A stretch of 64,000 nucleotides of DNA, from positions 1,535,077-1,599,076 of the forward strand of contig SIJG01000014.1 in assembly GCA_023374025.1 (NCBI GenBank), read 5' to 3'. Below the pieces are notes generated by a model, which searched no databases, was not told the origin of the DNA, and saw nothing but the letters and a program-made list of their open reading frames with translations. Shown here in pieces: positions 21,046 through 32,858 of the stretch (position 1 is its first letter; each line of letters begins with the position of its first letter). The translations under genes were made by a program, and so were the position numbers. This stretch comes from Heterodera schachtii. Lineage: Eukaryota > Nematoda > Chromadorea > Rhabditida > Heteroderidae.

Positions 21046-24000
21046 TAAACAAATTACTGCCGAAACTGACCAAAATGACGGACCAAATGTTGAAGAGAAG
21101 AAAAATGGAGAAAACGATGAAAAGGAAGAAAAAAGAGGAGAAACAAGGGACAAAAAAGAAGAGGAGGATGAGGAAGGAAGTGGGAAGAGCAGCGACAGAG
21201 AGGAGGAAGAACAGGAAGAGGGGGGCGGAGAGGACGAACTCTTTTCAGAGGATGAACGAATTGACGAAGTTGGGGAAGATCAAGACGCCGCAGAGGGAGG
21301 GACAAAGGCGACATTCAAAGGGACGGGAAATGACAACGGCACGCTAATGCGAGACCAAAGTGATGATGATGAGGAGGAAGAGGGCGAAATTGTGGAGGAG
21401 GTGCTGGAGGATGCCAATGAGTGGTGAGTGATAAATAGAGGGAGCAGGATAAAACGCCGCCGCCGAAACGTCGCCGGACAAAACGTCGCCAGCCGAAACG
21501 TCGCCGGGACATAACGTCGCCGCAAATTTTTTTAAAATTTTATAAAAAAATTTCAAAAATTTTTTAGTTACCTAGCCTGGTTCGGAAAAAATTCTAGAAA
21601 AATTCGAAAAATTTTTTTATTAAGAAATTCAATGAAAAAAATTTTTTTTTCAAGTTTTTTCGATTTTTTTCTTAGAAATCAACACATTTAGTTTTTATTA
21701 ACACTTAGATTTTCAAAAAAGCTAAAATAATTTTAAATTTTCTTAAAATTTTTAATTTTTTTGCGGCGACTTTATGTCCCGGCGACGTTTCGGCCGGCGA
21801 CGTTTCGGCGGCGACGTTTTGGGGTGTACCCATAAATAGAATAGACAAATTGGACGATTATATTGAAACACCAGTCATAGGTCCATTAGAATAACAAAAA
21901 ATGAAATTAAGCAACGGTAAAATGGCAAAACGCCGAGTGGATGAAGAGCATGACGACGAAGAAATTGTTGGCGAGAGTGACGAACAGGAAGAGGATGAAA
22001 TGGAAGACAATGTTGATGAAAAGGAGGAGGAGGGAGAAGAGAGCGGGTTTCTATTTCCTTTTATACATGCAATTTTAAATAATAAAAGGCATTTTCATTT
22101 GCAGTTACGAGGAAGACATTGAGGACCCAAAAGTGGTGCAGCAAAAACGCGGGAAATTGCCAAAGTCAGCCGTGGACGACAAATTCTTCAATTTGGCTGA
22201 AATGAATGCATTTTTGGATGCCGAAGACAGAAAAGAGGAGGATAAAATGCGACAGCGAAATGTCAGAAATTTGGGACAAATCGAAAACGCCGACGAGGTT
22301 GGCGATGGTGGTTTAATGAATTTGTTGATTTGCCCTGCATGGATTAATTCATATCTCTGCAGTTGTTCAAATTTCCAGCGTCTTTTTTTTAATCCAAGTA
22401 TTTAGTTGGAGCAACTAATCAGTGCACATGAGCAGTCCAACTTGCAGCCGCGTGAGTGGGCACTGTCAGGTGAAGCAAAGGCGGAAGAACGGCCGAAGGA
22501 CGCGCTGTTGGAGCAGTATGTGGACGCGGACTACCGAATGGCCGCACCACCGACAATTGACGCAGAAAAGACGGCACAGCTTGAGGGAATCATCACCAAA
22601 CGGATCAAAGACGGGGTAAAAAGGGACATTTTAGCAGAGTAAATTCTTGACCAAAATCAAAAAATTGTTTGTTTTTTTTTTTCAAAAATACGTCTCTTTC
22701 AAAAGTGGATGCGTTCTTTTTTGCCTTTTCAGTTGTTTGACGACGTCGTTCGCAAAGTGCGCGTCAACGAATCGCTTCAGCCCGCAGCGCCCTATCGAAA
22801 CGCGACGGTTAATGGCACAACGGAGCAAAAAGTGCGCAAGTCATTGGCGGAGGTGTACGGCGACAAATTAACTGCTGGGCTAAACGACGAAGACGAACTT
22901 GGAGGAGAGGGGAAAAAGGCAAACGTTTAAATTTTCAAAAAACACTTTGATGAATGAAAATTGGAAAAAATTGCACACGTTAATCATACTAAAAGTTATC
23001 ATTTCTTTAGGAAGATGAACAGTCCAAATTGGACCCGGCGGTTGAAGAGATCAAAAGCGACTTGGACACTCTTTTTCTGAAGTTGGACGCGCTCAGTCAT
23101 TTTCAATTTCGACCCCAGCCAATCCAAGAGGAAGTGAAAATTGTCAATAACATGCCGAGCTTGCACATGGAGGTCCCTTTTTCATTTTTTTAAAAAGCTT
23201 TTATGGGCCTGAGAAGGGTAGCGAAATCGGGAGTTCACTTTTCAACAAGCAGCATTTGATCCTTCAGATTAGTGTTTATCTGAAGAAAATGGGTATACTT
23301 TTCCCGGCACGAACCAATAACTCTTCAGCTTACAATTAGTGCAAGTCATTTAAAATCCCATTAAAGGAAGTTGGACCCCAAGCAGCGGTTGGACCAGAGG
23401 TGAATTTGTTGGCACCGGAGGAAGTGAAGCGACGCGTGAAAAGTGCGCCGAAAGGGACGGACGAACGAACGGAGACGGACCGAAAGCGGCAGAGACGGCA
23501 GAAGAAGAAGAAGCAACGGTAAGTGAATTTGGAGGAACGTTTGTGCAAGGAAAGTCATTCGGAACGTATCCAGACATTTGCACTTGTCTGAAATCGGGTT
23601 CAAATCTGAGTTTTTCAATCCCTAAGGCGCAAATGTCTGGGATGAAAAAGCCCGAGGCGCAAATGTGGGGTAACCATTCGGAAAAGCCTTCAAACACAAT
23701 AGAATAAGAAATGTTTAAAAACTTAAAAGTGAAAGTTTCCAAAGCATTTTTTGCCTTTTCTTACAAGGCAACTGCAATACAATACAGCCGTTCCTTAATA
23801 AATTGCTTTTTTAGCATTTTGGCCTCCATCGGCGCAATGAATGGCGAAGGGACCGACGGCGCAGAAACGGCGGAACGGGTGAAAACGAAGAAAAAAGTTC
23901 GGCGGGTGAAAATGAATTTTGCTGAGCAAATTAACAAATTGGTGCAAAATGAAGGCGAACAACAGCTGAAGAAAAAAAAGAAGCGAAAAATAGTGGAGGA

Positions 24001-24067
24001 AAACGGAGAGGAAAAGAAGTCGAAAAAGATGAAGAAGAAGAGCAAAGTTGGGGGAGAAAAGGAATGA
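21046..24067 (+). CDS. MPP10: U3 snoRNP component MPP10
   Basis: Eight exons, all phase-consistent: 21046-21423, 21912-22046, 22105-22297, 22406-22615, 22733-22924, 23011-23172, 23367-23518, 23815-24067. MPP10 is a scaffold of the U3 snoRNP/SSU processome, which acts in the nucleolus on 18S rRNA processing. Supporting features in order are long Glu/Asp-rich tracts, the signature VDDKFFNLAEMNAFLDAEDR, LFDDVVRKVR, VRKSLAEVYGDKL, LFLKLDALSHFQFRPQP, VNNMPSLHMEE, NLLAPEEVKRRVKSAPKGT, and a Lys-rich nucleolar-type tail. The first listed exon begins in phase 2, so at least one 5' exon is missing, and its start codon is not identified. The intron 22925-23010 could start GTTTAA or, slightly upstream, at a GC donor after GGGAAAAAG. 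Confidence 0.93.
21440..21830. mobile_element. Palindromic MITE inside an MPP10 intron
   Basis: The left end holds AAAACGCCGCCGCCGAAAC and GCCGGACAAAACGTCGCC. The right end holds the reversed versions (CTTTATGTCCCGGCGACG, GGCGGCGACGTTTTGGGG) followed by TGTACCC. The core is AT-rich and non-coding. It belongs to the same family as the element in the RPA1 intron, sharing the left motif CAGGA(C/T)AAAAC with GCCGCCGAAAC units and the right motif TTTTGGG(G)TGTACC. Confidence 0.8.
23560..23690. repeat. Dispersed repeat in MPP10 intron, inverted relative to 11.7 kb
   Basis: It contains CCAGACATTTGCACTTGTC, AAATCGGGTTCAAA, AGGCGCAAATGTCTGGGA and GCGCAAATGTGGGGTAACC. The reverse complement aligns by eye with the PHD-gene intron repeat at 11690-11815. 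Confidence 0.5.
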
Positions 24068-24429
24068 AAGAGAGAGAAGGACGGACAAAGAAAGACCAGC
24101 GGATTTGCCCATTGTCTCGTTGTTTCTTGTTGTTGTTGTTGATCTTATTTTTTGAGTTTATTCTTAATTTTTGTTTGACCTGTTCATTGATCTGATGTTT
24201 ATTTTTACAATTTTATAAAAATAAAAAATTACATTCGTATTTGTGTTACATACGTGTGCAAGGGGGGGGGGGGTCAGGGAACGGTGGGGGTCGACTGGGC
24301 GCCAGTCCGGTTCCAAAAACCGTGCTGGTGCCCCCAGTCGTGTCGTCCGTCAGGGAAGGGGTCGTGCGGTCCGCGATGACCCACTCCCTTCAGCGGCAAA
24401 TTGCGCTTTTCCAAAAAAATAACATTTTA

Positions 24430-24908
24430 GGAATTTTTGGTACTAGTGCAGTTGGTACGCCACAAATTTTTTTTTTTTGTTTCAAGTCGTATAAAAAATG
24501 TTCCTAGGGTTTTCGAGGGCGCTGATTATGAATCCGACCTCTATTTCGATCAATTCAGAGTCCCGGACTCAAATGCGAACATTTGGTCGAAAAGTCAAAA
24601 ATTCTCAAAAAATGTTTTTTACCATAGAAAAACTAATTTTTGCATGGACAAATAGTTTTTTACGTCGATCTGATTACGAAAATTAGTTGCTCTATATTTT
24701 TGATTATATTTATTTGTTAAAAAACATTTTTTTGGGAATTTTAGACTTTTCGACCAAATGTTCGAATTTGAGTCCGGGACTCAGAATTGGTCGAAATGGA
24801 GGTCGGATTCATAATCAGCAACCTCGAAAACCCTGGAAACATTTTTATACGACTTAAAACAAAAAAAAATATTTTGTGGCGTACCAACTGCACTAGTACC
24901 GAATTTTT
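24430..24908. mobile_element. Long palindromic foldback element (MITE)
   Basis: The left arm begins GGAATTTTTGGTACTAGTGC and passes through TCATAATCAGCG-type, GAGTCCCGGACTC and CATTTGGTCGAAAAGTC sequence. The right arm is the near-perfect reverse complement and ends GCACTAGTACCGAATTTTT. The arms are about 220 bp with a short centre (about 24650-24700). Short ORFs in the arms are not genes. Confidence 0.9.
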
Positions 24909-25518
24909 AAGCCCCTTCTCTTGCGTTCGACGTTTCTTCTTCAGTAAAATTCATCGAACGCAAAAGGAAAAGGGTGTCTTACTCAGAAAAATTGTAAAAT
25001 TTTAGCGAAATTTCTTATGGAAATTAGCCAATTTTTAAGTGCCTACTTTTTTTTGCGTTAGACAAAACCTCCTCAGTTTTAGTCGAAGCGACCCTTTCCG
25101 TGATCTCGACGCTTCCTTTTCTCGACCCCCCCCCCCCCGCTACGAGTTGCAATTGACCCATTTTCCGACTATTTTGACGAGAGAGTTTGTCACTATCAAT
25201 TATATGACATACTCGAGACTATGAGCAGCGGGGGAGGGAGAAAGCCCTACCCGTCAACTATTAATGAACAGTATGTAAATTCAAAATAAATTTATAGCAA
25301 AAAGAATGATGAATATTCTGCAGAAAAAAGTGAATGATCGTCGTAAAATTTGAAAAAAGATCAAAGCGAAGAGAGGAGATTCAAGAGATATTTATGATGT
25401 TTTGCTGAAATCGAAGAAAATCAAAAAAGGAATGAATGAGCACCAAAAAGAACAAAAATAAATAAGTAAAGCAACGCAAAAAAGTGAAATTCAAAAAAAA
25501 AAAAGAATTAATTGAGTC
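24909..25518. other. Intergenic gap, MPP10 to Ig/FN3 gene
   Basis: No supported exon. It is A-rich towards the right. A run of about ten C lies at 25129. Confidence 0.6.
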
Positions 25519-28472
25519 TCAGGGCACGGGGGCGGGCGTCGCAATGCATTTGCCATCGGCGGAGGAGGGGGAGGCATTCCCACCGCAGTCGATGAAGCAA
25601 TAGGCAGCGGCGATGACGAAGCTGGACAGCACGAAAAATCCGATCAAACCTAAAGACACCGACGATAAATAAACAAACAAATGTTAAGACGGAGCACTTT
25701 TGGTTGGTACCATTTCTATTGAAGTGGATTTTTTTTAGTTGATAAATTCGCTTAGATTGCACGACCCTCATAAATTTGTTCAGATTTTCGTAAATTTGCG
25801 AAATCCTTTTGATAAAACAATTTATGAAATTAAAAAAACGAAGCCTAATAAGAATGTTACTCATTTCGTATTTCTTTGAATTTGAATGAAATTAATGAGC
25901 GAAAATTATCTATTCATTATTTCATATATTTGAAAACCTTTTTAAATTTTTAAAATTCTTTTCGCTTTTCGAACGCTTCTATCTTTCCCTTTGTGAAGGA
26001 GAAATCAATGCTTTAAATTATGTTGTGTCATTTTTGGGATAAAATAAATAATGAACGGTCGACTAACCGACGCTGATGTAAGTGGCCACTGATTTCGAGC
26101 TGGACGAGACGCCAACATTTTCGTTGTGCCGTTCGGCGTTTTGCACTTCGCGTGGCGGCGGCACCCAATCGTTCACCGTCTCCTGCTTCATCGTCACGGG
26201 GTCACTGCTGCCCGCCTCGTTGAAGGCCACGAAGGTGAACTCGTACAAAGTGAACGGCTGAAGCCCGCCAATGTCGTACTCGTTTTCAGCATCTGAAATA
26301 AACAAATGTTGAACAAGAAATAGAAATAAAATGATTTTCCCCACTCTTTTGCCGAATTGCGGTCATTTCGCTGGCGTTCTGCTTCAATTCTTCCCAGTCG
26401 CCGTCCCCTGAAGCGATTGTTTTCTCGTCGCCACTTTGACGGTCGACAGCCTCTGTTGTGCGGCGTCGCTGCTGCCAAAAGTCGCCGTTGTCTTCCTCTT
26501 CGTCCGCTGCCATGGCATTTTCAAGTGATCCATCCAAGTTCTATAAGAAAATGCCATTTTTTCAATTTCAACTCTATGATTCCGACCTGCTTGGACTCTT
26601 CCTTCTGTTGCTTTTGGACTCGTCTTTTGATCGCTTTATATACGATGTGAAAATAGGAGACCGGCAACTGTCCCGCCTTCGTCTGTTCCTCCACGTGCCA
26701 TTGCACCGAATTGTTTGTCACTTGAAGGGGCCACACCAACGGCTGATTTGGCGGGTCTAAAAATAGGTAAATTTAGTTTGGGTAAGCGAAGCGTCCTCCG
26801 TATTGGCCATATTTCCCCTCTCTCTCCCTTTTGCTCACTCGGTCGGTCGAGGAAAGCGTGCTGATCGGCCGACAATTTTCCGTTGTGAGCAGTGCACGTA
26901 TACTGACCATAGTCTTCGTCGTTCACTTTGTTGATCTGAAGGGAAACAGTGAAAACGATGACAAATGTTTTCTGACATTGAGCAGTGCAATTGTGCCTCC
27001 TCTCTCGTCAATTTTGAAGCTGAATTTGCGCCGTCCATTCTCCTCGTCCCCGATGACTTTTCCATCCTTTTTGAGCGTAAAATTGAGCACCGGAGGGTTG
27101 GAGGCGATGACTCGCCAATTCAGCACAGCCATGGCACCCTGCTGCTTGTAGAAGTGCCGGTCGACCCCGGCAAAGAGAGGAGCTTCTGAAAAAAATTGTC
27201 AATTTCATCCCATAAAAACCTTCAAGGAAAATTGGATTTTTCTAATGAACTATTGTCCAAAAATTTCATTATATTTTTTCCAACGACACCTATTGATACA
27301 CTTTGATGTTGAATATAGGAGTTGTTTAGTTTACAATTTCATAAATTACGATATGTTTTTTTCGAGAAACAATACCCCAAACTTCGACAGTCAAATTGCG
27401 CTCGTCGGTGTGAATTGTCATCTCGGCATTTTTGTCGTCAAGCGGCAAATTCCGAATGGCAAAGCAGCGAATCTGAAGGATTTTCAGATTTAAACGCGTA
27501 CTTTTCAAAGGGAATGAGATTGTAATAATTCACCGTCATTCCCCGATGGCTCCTTTTCAACTTCTCAATGGTCATTTCGTGCCCAGTCACATAAATTTTC
27601 CCGCCAACGATGTCCAAAATGGGCGATTCTTCGATGGCGCGTCCCGATTGGTCCATGATCTGAAGGATTATATGCCAATTTGGCCACGGATTCGGTAGGG
27701 ATGATGGTTTGTATTGGCAATTCGACCGTTACCTTTACGGTCACATTCGATTGTCCGTCCGTTCCGCAGTCGACGGTCAACGGAGTGCCAAGCGGCGCAC
27801 CAATTATGTTGCCCTTGAGACGCCAATTAATTTGCCCTGTAGATTATTAACAATTTTTGTTTTTGTTAAAATGTTGGAAGGATTGCAAGACTGACCGATC
27901 AAATGAATGTGCGCGTGACGTTCGACGTGCTCGAAATAGGCACAGCGGTAAGTGCCCGCTGAATGGTCGTTCATTTGTGGGATGACCAATGTTTTGCGCA
28001 CCCAATTGCCTCCCGGGTCCATCTCAGTTTGGGTGAAAATGCTAAAATTGTACAGCAACGAATCCCAATGATTTTTGCAAATATATACTAATTGTAAGCA
28101 ATTTAAAAGTTGTGTTTGATTCAGTGTTACCTCAGCGAGTCGGCGTCCACCAGGCGAAGTCCTCGCATCCATTGGAGGCCATCCCTAACAATGGCCGACG
28201 ACACTCCGTTGACGTTGGTCGCATTCAGCTCGCAATGGAGGGAAAGGTACGAACCAAAAGGGGCCAAATAATGGGACTGATCGGAGCCAGCACCCTTCGG
28301 CTGAATGCTCAGATCAACTAAAGAAATTGAGAAATTATTCACAAAAATTTGATTTGAACAAACCAAAATTTGAAGTTAAAATTTAATTATGAAAATAAAA
28401 CTTACGCTTCGAAGCGTAGAGAAGCGAAATGGCAACAATAAAAAATAAAAAGTGAGAGGCGAAGTGAATCAT
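25519..28472 (-). CDS. Ig/fibronectin-III single-pass membrane protein
   Basis: Twelve exons, all phases consistent (584 aa): 28406-28472, 28131-28317, 27896-28041, 27733-27836, 27534-27659, 27376-27472, 26977-27185, 26839-26935, 26587-26756, 26345-26540, 26068-26292, 25519-25649. A signal peptide (MIHFASHFLFFIVAISLLYA) begins at 28472. Ig-like domains follow, with YLSLHCEL and AGTYRCAY, then LTVDCG and a Cys in IRCFAIRNL, then DEDYGQYTCTAHN. One FN3-like domain runs from QPLVWPLQVTNNSVQWHV to LYEFTFVAFNEAGSSDPV and is interrupted by an acidic insert (EEEDNGDFWQQRRR). A membrane helix (IGFFVLSSFVIAAAYCF) and a very short Cys-containing tail end the protein. The layout recalls NCAM/fasciclin-II-type adhesion molecules, and the FIDCGGN after the helix is reminiscent of their juxtamembrane Cys. 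I do not assign an orthologue. Confidence 0.85.
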
Positions 28473-28569
28473 CTTGCGTAAAATTCAATCTATCTAAATT
28501 TCCGATCAAATTAATACCGCACATAATCAAAGTGTTTTTTTTCGCCGCTTACATTAGCTCTCAGTTTGT

Positions 28570-28715
28570 TTTTAGAGCTCGCCATTTTGAAAATTATAAG
28601 TATCTAGGTAAATGACAAAATAATGTCATCATTTTTTGATATTTGAAATAAAACCTGGTAATTCTAAAATATTATCCAGGCAATCCAGGTTTTTCGTGCA
28701 AAACCTGGATTCTCT
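28570..28715. repeat. Diverged copy of the CCTGG-rich repeat family
   Basis: It starts TTAGAGCTCGCCATTTTGAAA, nearly the same as the left end of the 45.5-kb element, and continues into AACCTGG, ATCCAGG and AACCTGGATT units in both orientations near 28650-28715. Confidence 0.6.
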
Positions 28716-30490
28716 AGTTTTTTTCCAAATAACCATTCCACGGTTCCAATTTTTGCATCAGAATTTAAATGTGCGATGAGCGAAGGGACGAATTTTTGAC
28801 AAGCAAAGAAAGAAATTGGTTTTGCGAGATGGGTTGAGAAAGGAGGGAGAGAAAAGGCGGTTGGACCCTCCGCCGAAGGTCCATGGCAAAGAATTGATGG
28901 GAGGTCGGGGGGGGGGGGTGTGGGAAGGACCAAATTAGCGAGCAAAGGGAGGCTATCGGATGGACGGAGGGAAGGATACCGAGGAAGGCGGGGGAGGGGA
29001 GGGGGACGATATCCCCAGAGGAAAGGCACTCTTCGCATAAAAGTGCCGTCGAGTAAAGGGGGGGGGGGAGGAGGAAGGAAACCCTCGTCCTGGAGGCCTC
29101 GACGTTCTCCAAACGGATGACGCGCCTCACTTGACTTGCCCCTTCTTTATTCCGGCATCGGCACAACGGGGGGGGGAATTAAGTCGATTGGCCATCACTT
29201 ATCGAAAAGCGAATTGTAAAGCGAATTTGCTCTTGGAAACAAACAAACTTCGAATTAATATGTATACATAAAAGATATTTAAAATTTTTAAAAGGACTCG
29301 AAAATGAACCCTTTTTAGTTACAAAAACCTAAACAAAAATTTTTGACTGGACTCATGAGTGTAGATAGATTTACCAGCATTTATGGGCTTGGCCTTTTAC
29401 ATACATAAATGGTTTATACATAAAAGATTGATGGGAAAGACATTGATGAAGCACAAAAACTGTTTTCCCGCTAATAATTTGGTTAAACAAAATTTGGACT
29501 TAAAGGACGACGAAGGACACACCACACACAAAGATGGGGCACAAATTGGATGATTTGGGGGTGCGCAATGGCCAAATTGGCACATAAATTGCGTTCTCTG
29601 TCCCAAAATTGGTTAAGCAAAACAACGCGACTTACAATTAGAGGGACCACAAAAAGGGGAAGGGAGGGGAGATGAAAGAATACATAAATAAATGGGTGGG
29701 AATGAGAGAGAACATTGGCAAAGAAGGACGAACAAAAAAGGAATTAACAAAGTTTGGCCATTAAAAACGAAAATTAAATGAAGAGGAAAAATGAAATGCA
29801 TTGGAGGCGAAAGAGGAAACAAAACAAAACAAAGGGCACAGAATTTTGTTTGTGGCACATCCATCACATTCTTCCTTTTGTGGTAAAAGAAAAGGGAAGA
29901 AGCGACGGGCGGGCAGCAAAGCTAATTAATTTGGCACAAAAAGCTATGGAAGCACAGCAAAATGAAATGGAAAATTAACTATTTTCAGCTTTCAACATCA
30001 ACAATGCGAAAAACAAAAAATCATTAACATTTCAAAAAAAAAAAAATAATACTAAAATTAAAACAAAATGCCAAAGATAATTGAAAAATTTTTTAAAAAT
30101 CTTTAGTTGTTTTTTTTACCGTTTTTCTGGTAATTGGTGCGGTAATTTATGTAATCAATTTTGAAAAAATGCAATTGAAAAGAATGAAAGAGAAATTCCA
30201 TTTTAATTATTTATTCAAAAGGAATGGCAATTTGATGTATCATTTGGCGGATGATTTGCATGTCATTCACAATGCAGCAGGACAGTCACAGGAATCATTT
30301 TCTGCCGTCCTTTTAATTACATTTGATATTTGAGAATGAAAATATTGGGGGAGGGGCCGGGGGAAAGACCGAGGGAGGAGGAGGGGGGGGGGGGAGTGAG
30401 CTGTGTTATGCCAGTAATAAGGGAGGAAAATGAGACGAGGAAAAGAAGGGGTTAAATGATGGAGGGAAAGACTGAGAGAGAAAGGGAGAT

Positions 30491-30556
<66 letters not shown>

Positions 30557-32858
30557 GGAAATTCGGAATAAATTTGGGGGGGGGGGAAAGTGTGGGAAGG
30601 TAAAAGATTATGACAATATTGGGGCATGGACAAACGAATCAAAAGCAAAAGTGATCGGTGGAGAAATGACCTCGAAAAGAGGCGCAGAGTGCGAATAAAA
30701 CAAATAATAGCCAAAATATGGGGAGAAAGACGCACTCAAAGCAACGCCCCAATTAGCATTTGGAGAAAAGCCGGGTCAGAATTAGGGTCAAATGGGGCAA
30801 CCGAGAAAAGGGGCCAGCAACAGGGAAAATGCCGCAACACGACAATGCCACCAAATCATATTCAAGTGGACAACATTAAACTGAAAAATAAAATAAATGA
30901 CTGACATTAAAAAAAGGAAAAATAGAGAGGGATAAAACAAAGTGAAAAGCAATTAATTAAGAACACAAAGTGATGAAATGAATTGGTGTGATGGGACGGA
31001 ACGAAAAGAATGGCCAAAGGTCAGCCAAAAAATTATAAAGGCGTGCTTATGCGAGAAGGAGTGGGCTTTGCCCCGAGAGCATTTATTTGTGTTATTTATT
31101 GGGCAAAATAAAAAAAAGGGTTTTCTGACTCAGACAATCGACGAGCAATCAGATTGAATTATGTGTCCTCCTATCCTTTCGGACGACCACCAAAACGGCA
31201 GATGGTCTTTAGGACAGGTTCAATGGGCGGGGGGGGGGGACAACGGATATCCTGGCCCAATGGCCGCCAAAGTGCCGATGAAAGAGATAAGTGCCAATGC
31301 CAACAACGGACAATTTGTGTTTTTCTCCTTTTTTTTCGCCGCCTGTCTCTGTCGATGATAGGGGTCACCAGTAAAACGGCAACAGCAGAAGTGAGTCCAC
31401 TGCCCCACAGCCCACACCCATTCGCCAATCCGATCCCTCCCAAAAATAATCGTCGAATGTTGGGATGAATCATCGTCCGACGGCGGGCGGCGGGTCACAG
31501 GTCCGATGAATGGGTTCACTCACTCAAATATTCGCCATTTATACGTTACATTACCCCCATTCCCACACCTTTTCTTTCCGAGCAGAATGAGTGGGGTGGG
31601 GGAGAGGGGGGGGGGGAAGGGGAGGGGTCTGTCATATGTAAAAAGAAAAAAGACCCCCCCCCCCCCCCCCTCCCCGGACCCGCATAATCATTATCTCTTT
31701 GGCATGAACAGTGCCGGGTCAATGATTGCCCCCGTCCATTCAAATATTGCCCCGAACTCCTCCGATTTATCATTTACGGCAAAACGATAAAACTATGCCG
31801 ATAATTAAAAGAGAATTGGAGAAGAATACCCAAATTCCATTCCCCACTCAGTATATCAAATTTCTTTTTGATTTTTCCAGCATATTGAGAGAATAAAGTA
31901 CATAGTTATCAATAAAATATAAATCTTTTTGTTCTCGTTCTCGAAAGGAAACGCGGGGAAAGAAAGTTCGGCATAAAATCTTTTGGACGCTAATTACTCC
32001 CTCGCCCCTTCTTTACATGCGACGTCCGATGATAATAATTTAAATAGATTTTGGGTGAGAAAAAAAACCTTTTATGGCTTAATTACTAGCATATTTTTTA
32101 TTTCCATATATTTTCAAAAAAATGAATAAAGAATAACAAAAAATTTTTATTTTTAAAATGAGTGAACTCATAAGGGAATTTTATGGCTATTAAAATTAAC
32201 CAATTAAAATAATAATTGGTCTTTAATTGAATTCCTTTGTGAGACTGGAATTTAAGCCCGAGGGCAGAAATGAAAGAACGAATAAATTTCACACACATTT
32301 GCTGATGAAGTATTTTGAACAGCTCGCACTGGCCATAATTTGGTAAATAAATAAAAATATATTTGACTGTTTTCATTTTAAAAAATAAAAGGTATTTCCT
32401 CCATGATCTTTTTTTTTTGATTGATCAGTGCAAAGGCTGTCCAAAAGTTCAAAAATGTGAAAAAGTGATAAAAAAGAGACAAAAATAATGATCAATTATT
32501 AACTTATGAAGAGATGTATAATAAATAATCCAATAATTCTGATTAGAGAAGTGACCCGTGTTTATTTTGACAAGAAAAAGAAGAAAGGTACGGTATTACT
32601 TGCAGCAATGGCATGCTGAGTACGGTAGTACAACTGAAACTGCCCAAAGTCTGCAACAAAAAGAGGCTGTCCAACAATTGAAAGTATTAAGAGCAAAATT
32701 GGAAGAATGTTCCCAATTTGGGCCTATCCAAATTTGGCAGTTTTCCAAGAAGTCCAACACTTCATCTCTCCAAGTACATATTGCTCCGATTTGTCGTTCT
32801 CTTTTTATTCTCCGAGTACTGCTCCAACTCGTCGTCATTCAGTCTCTTTCCCTTTCCG
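28716..32858. other. Intergenic, low-complexity rich
   Basis: No supported gene. G-runs lie at 28910, 29060, 30378, 30577, 31209 and 31607, with a C-run of about sixteen at 31654. A (GA)n microsatellite lies at 30474-30558. AT-rich blocks occur at 30000-30200 and 31800-32550. Frames such as 28664-29166 minus and 30456-30904 plus are compositional. Confidence 0.6.

Noticed and set aside
20315..24067. Treating the upstream spliced ORF and MPP10 as one gene
   Set aside because: The third upstream exon has no GT donor in the phase that the 21046 exon requires, and it ends in its own stop. A missing exon could still join them.
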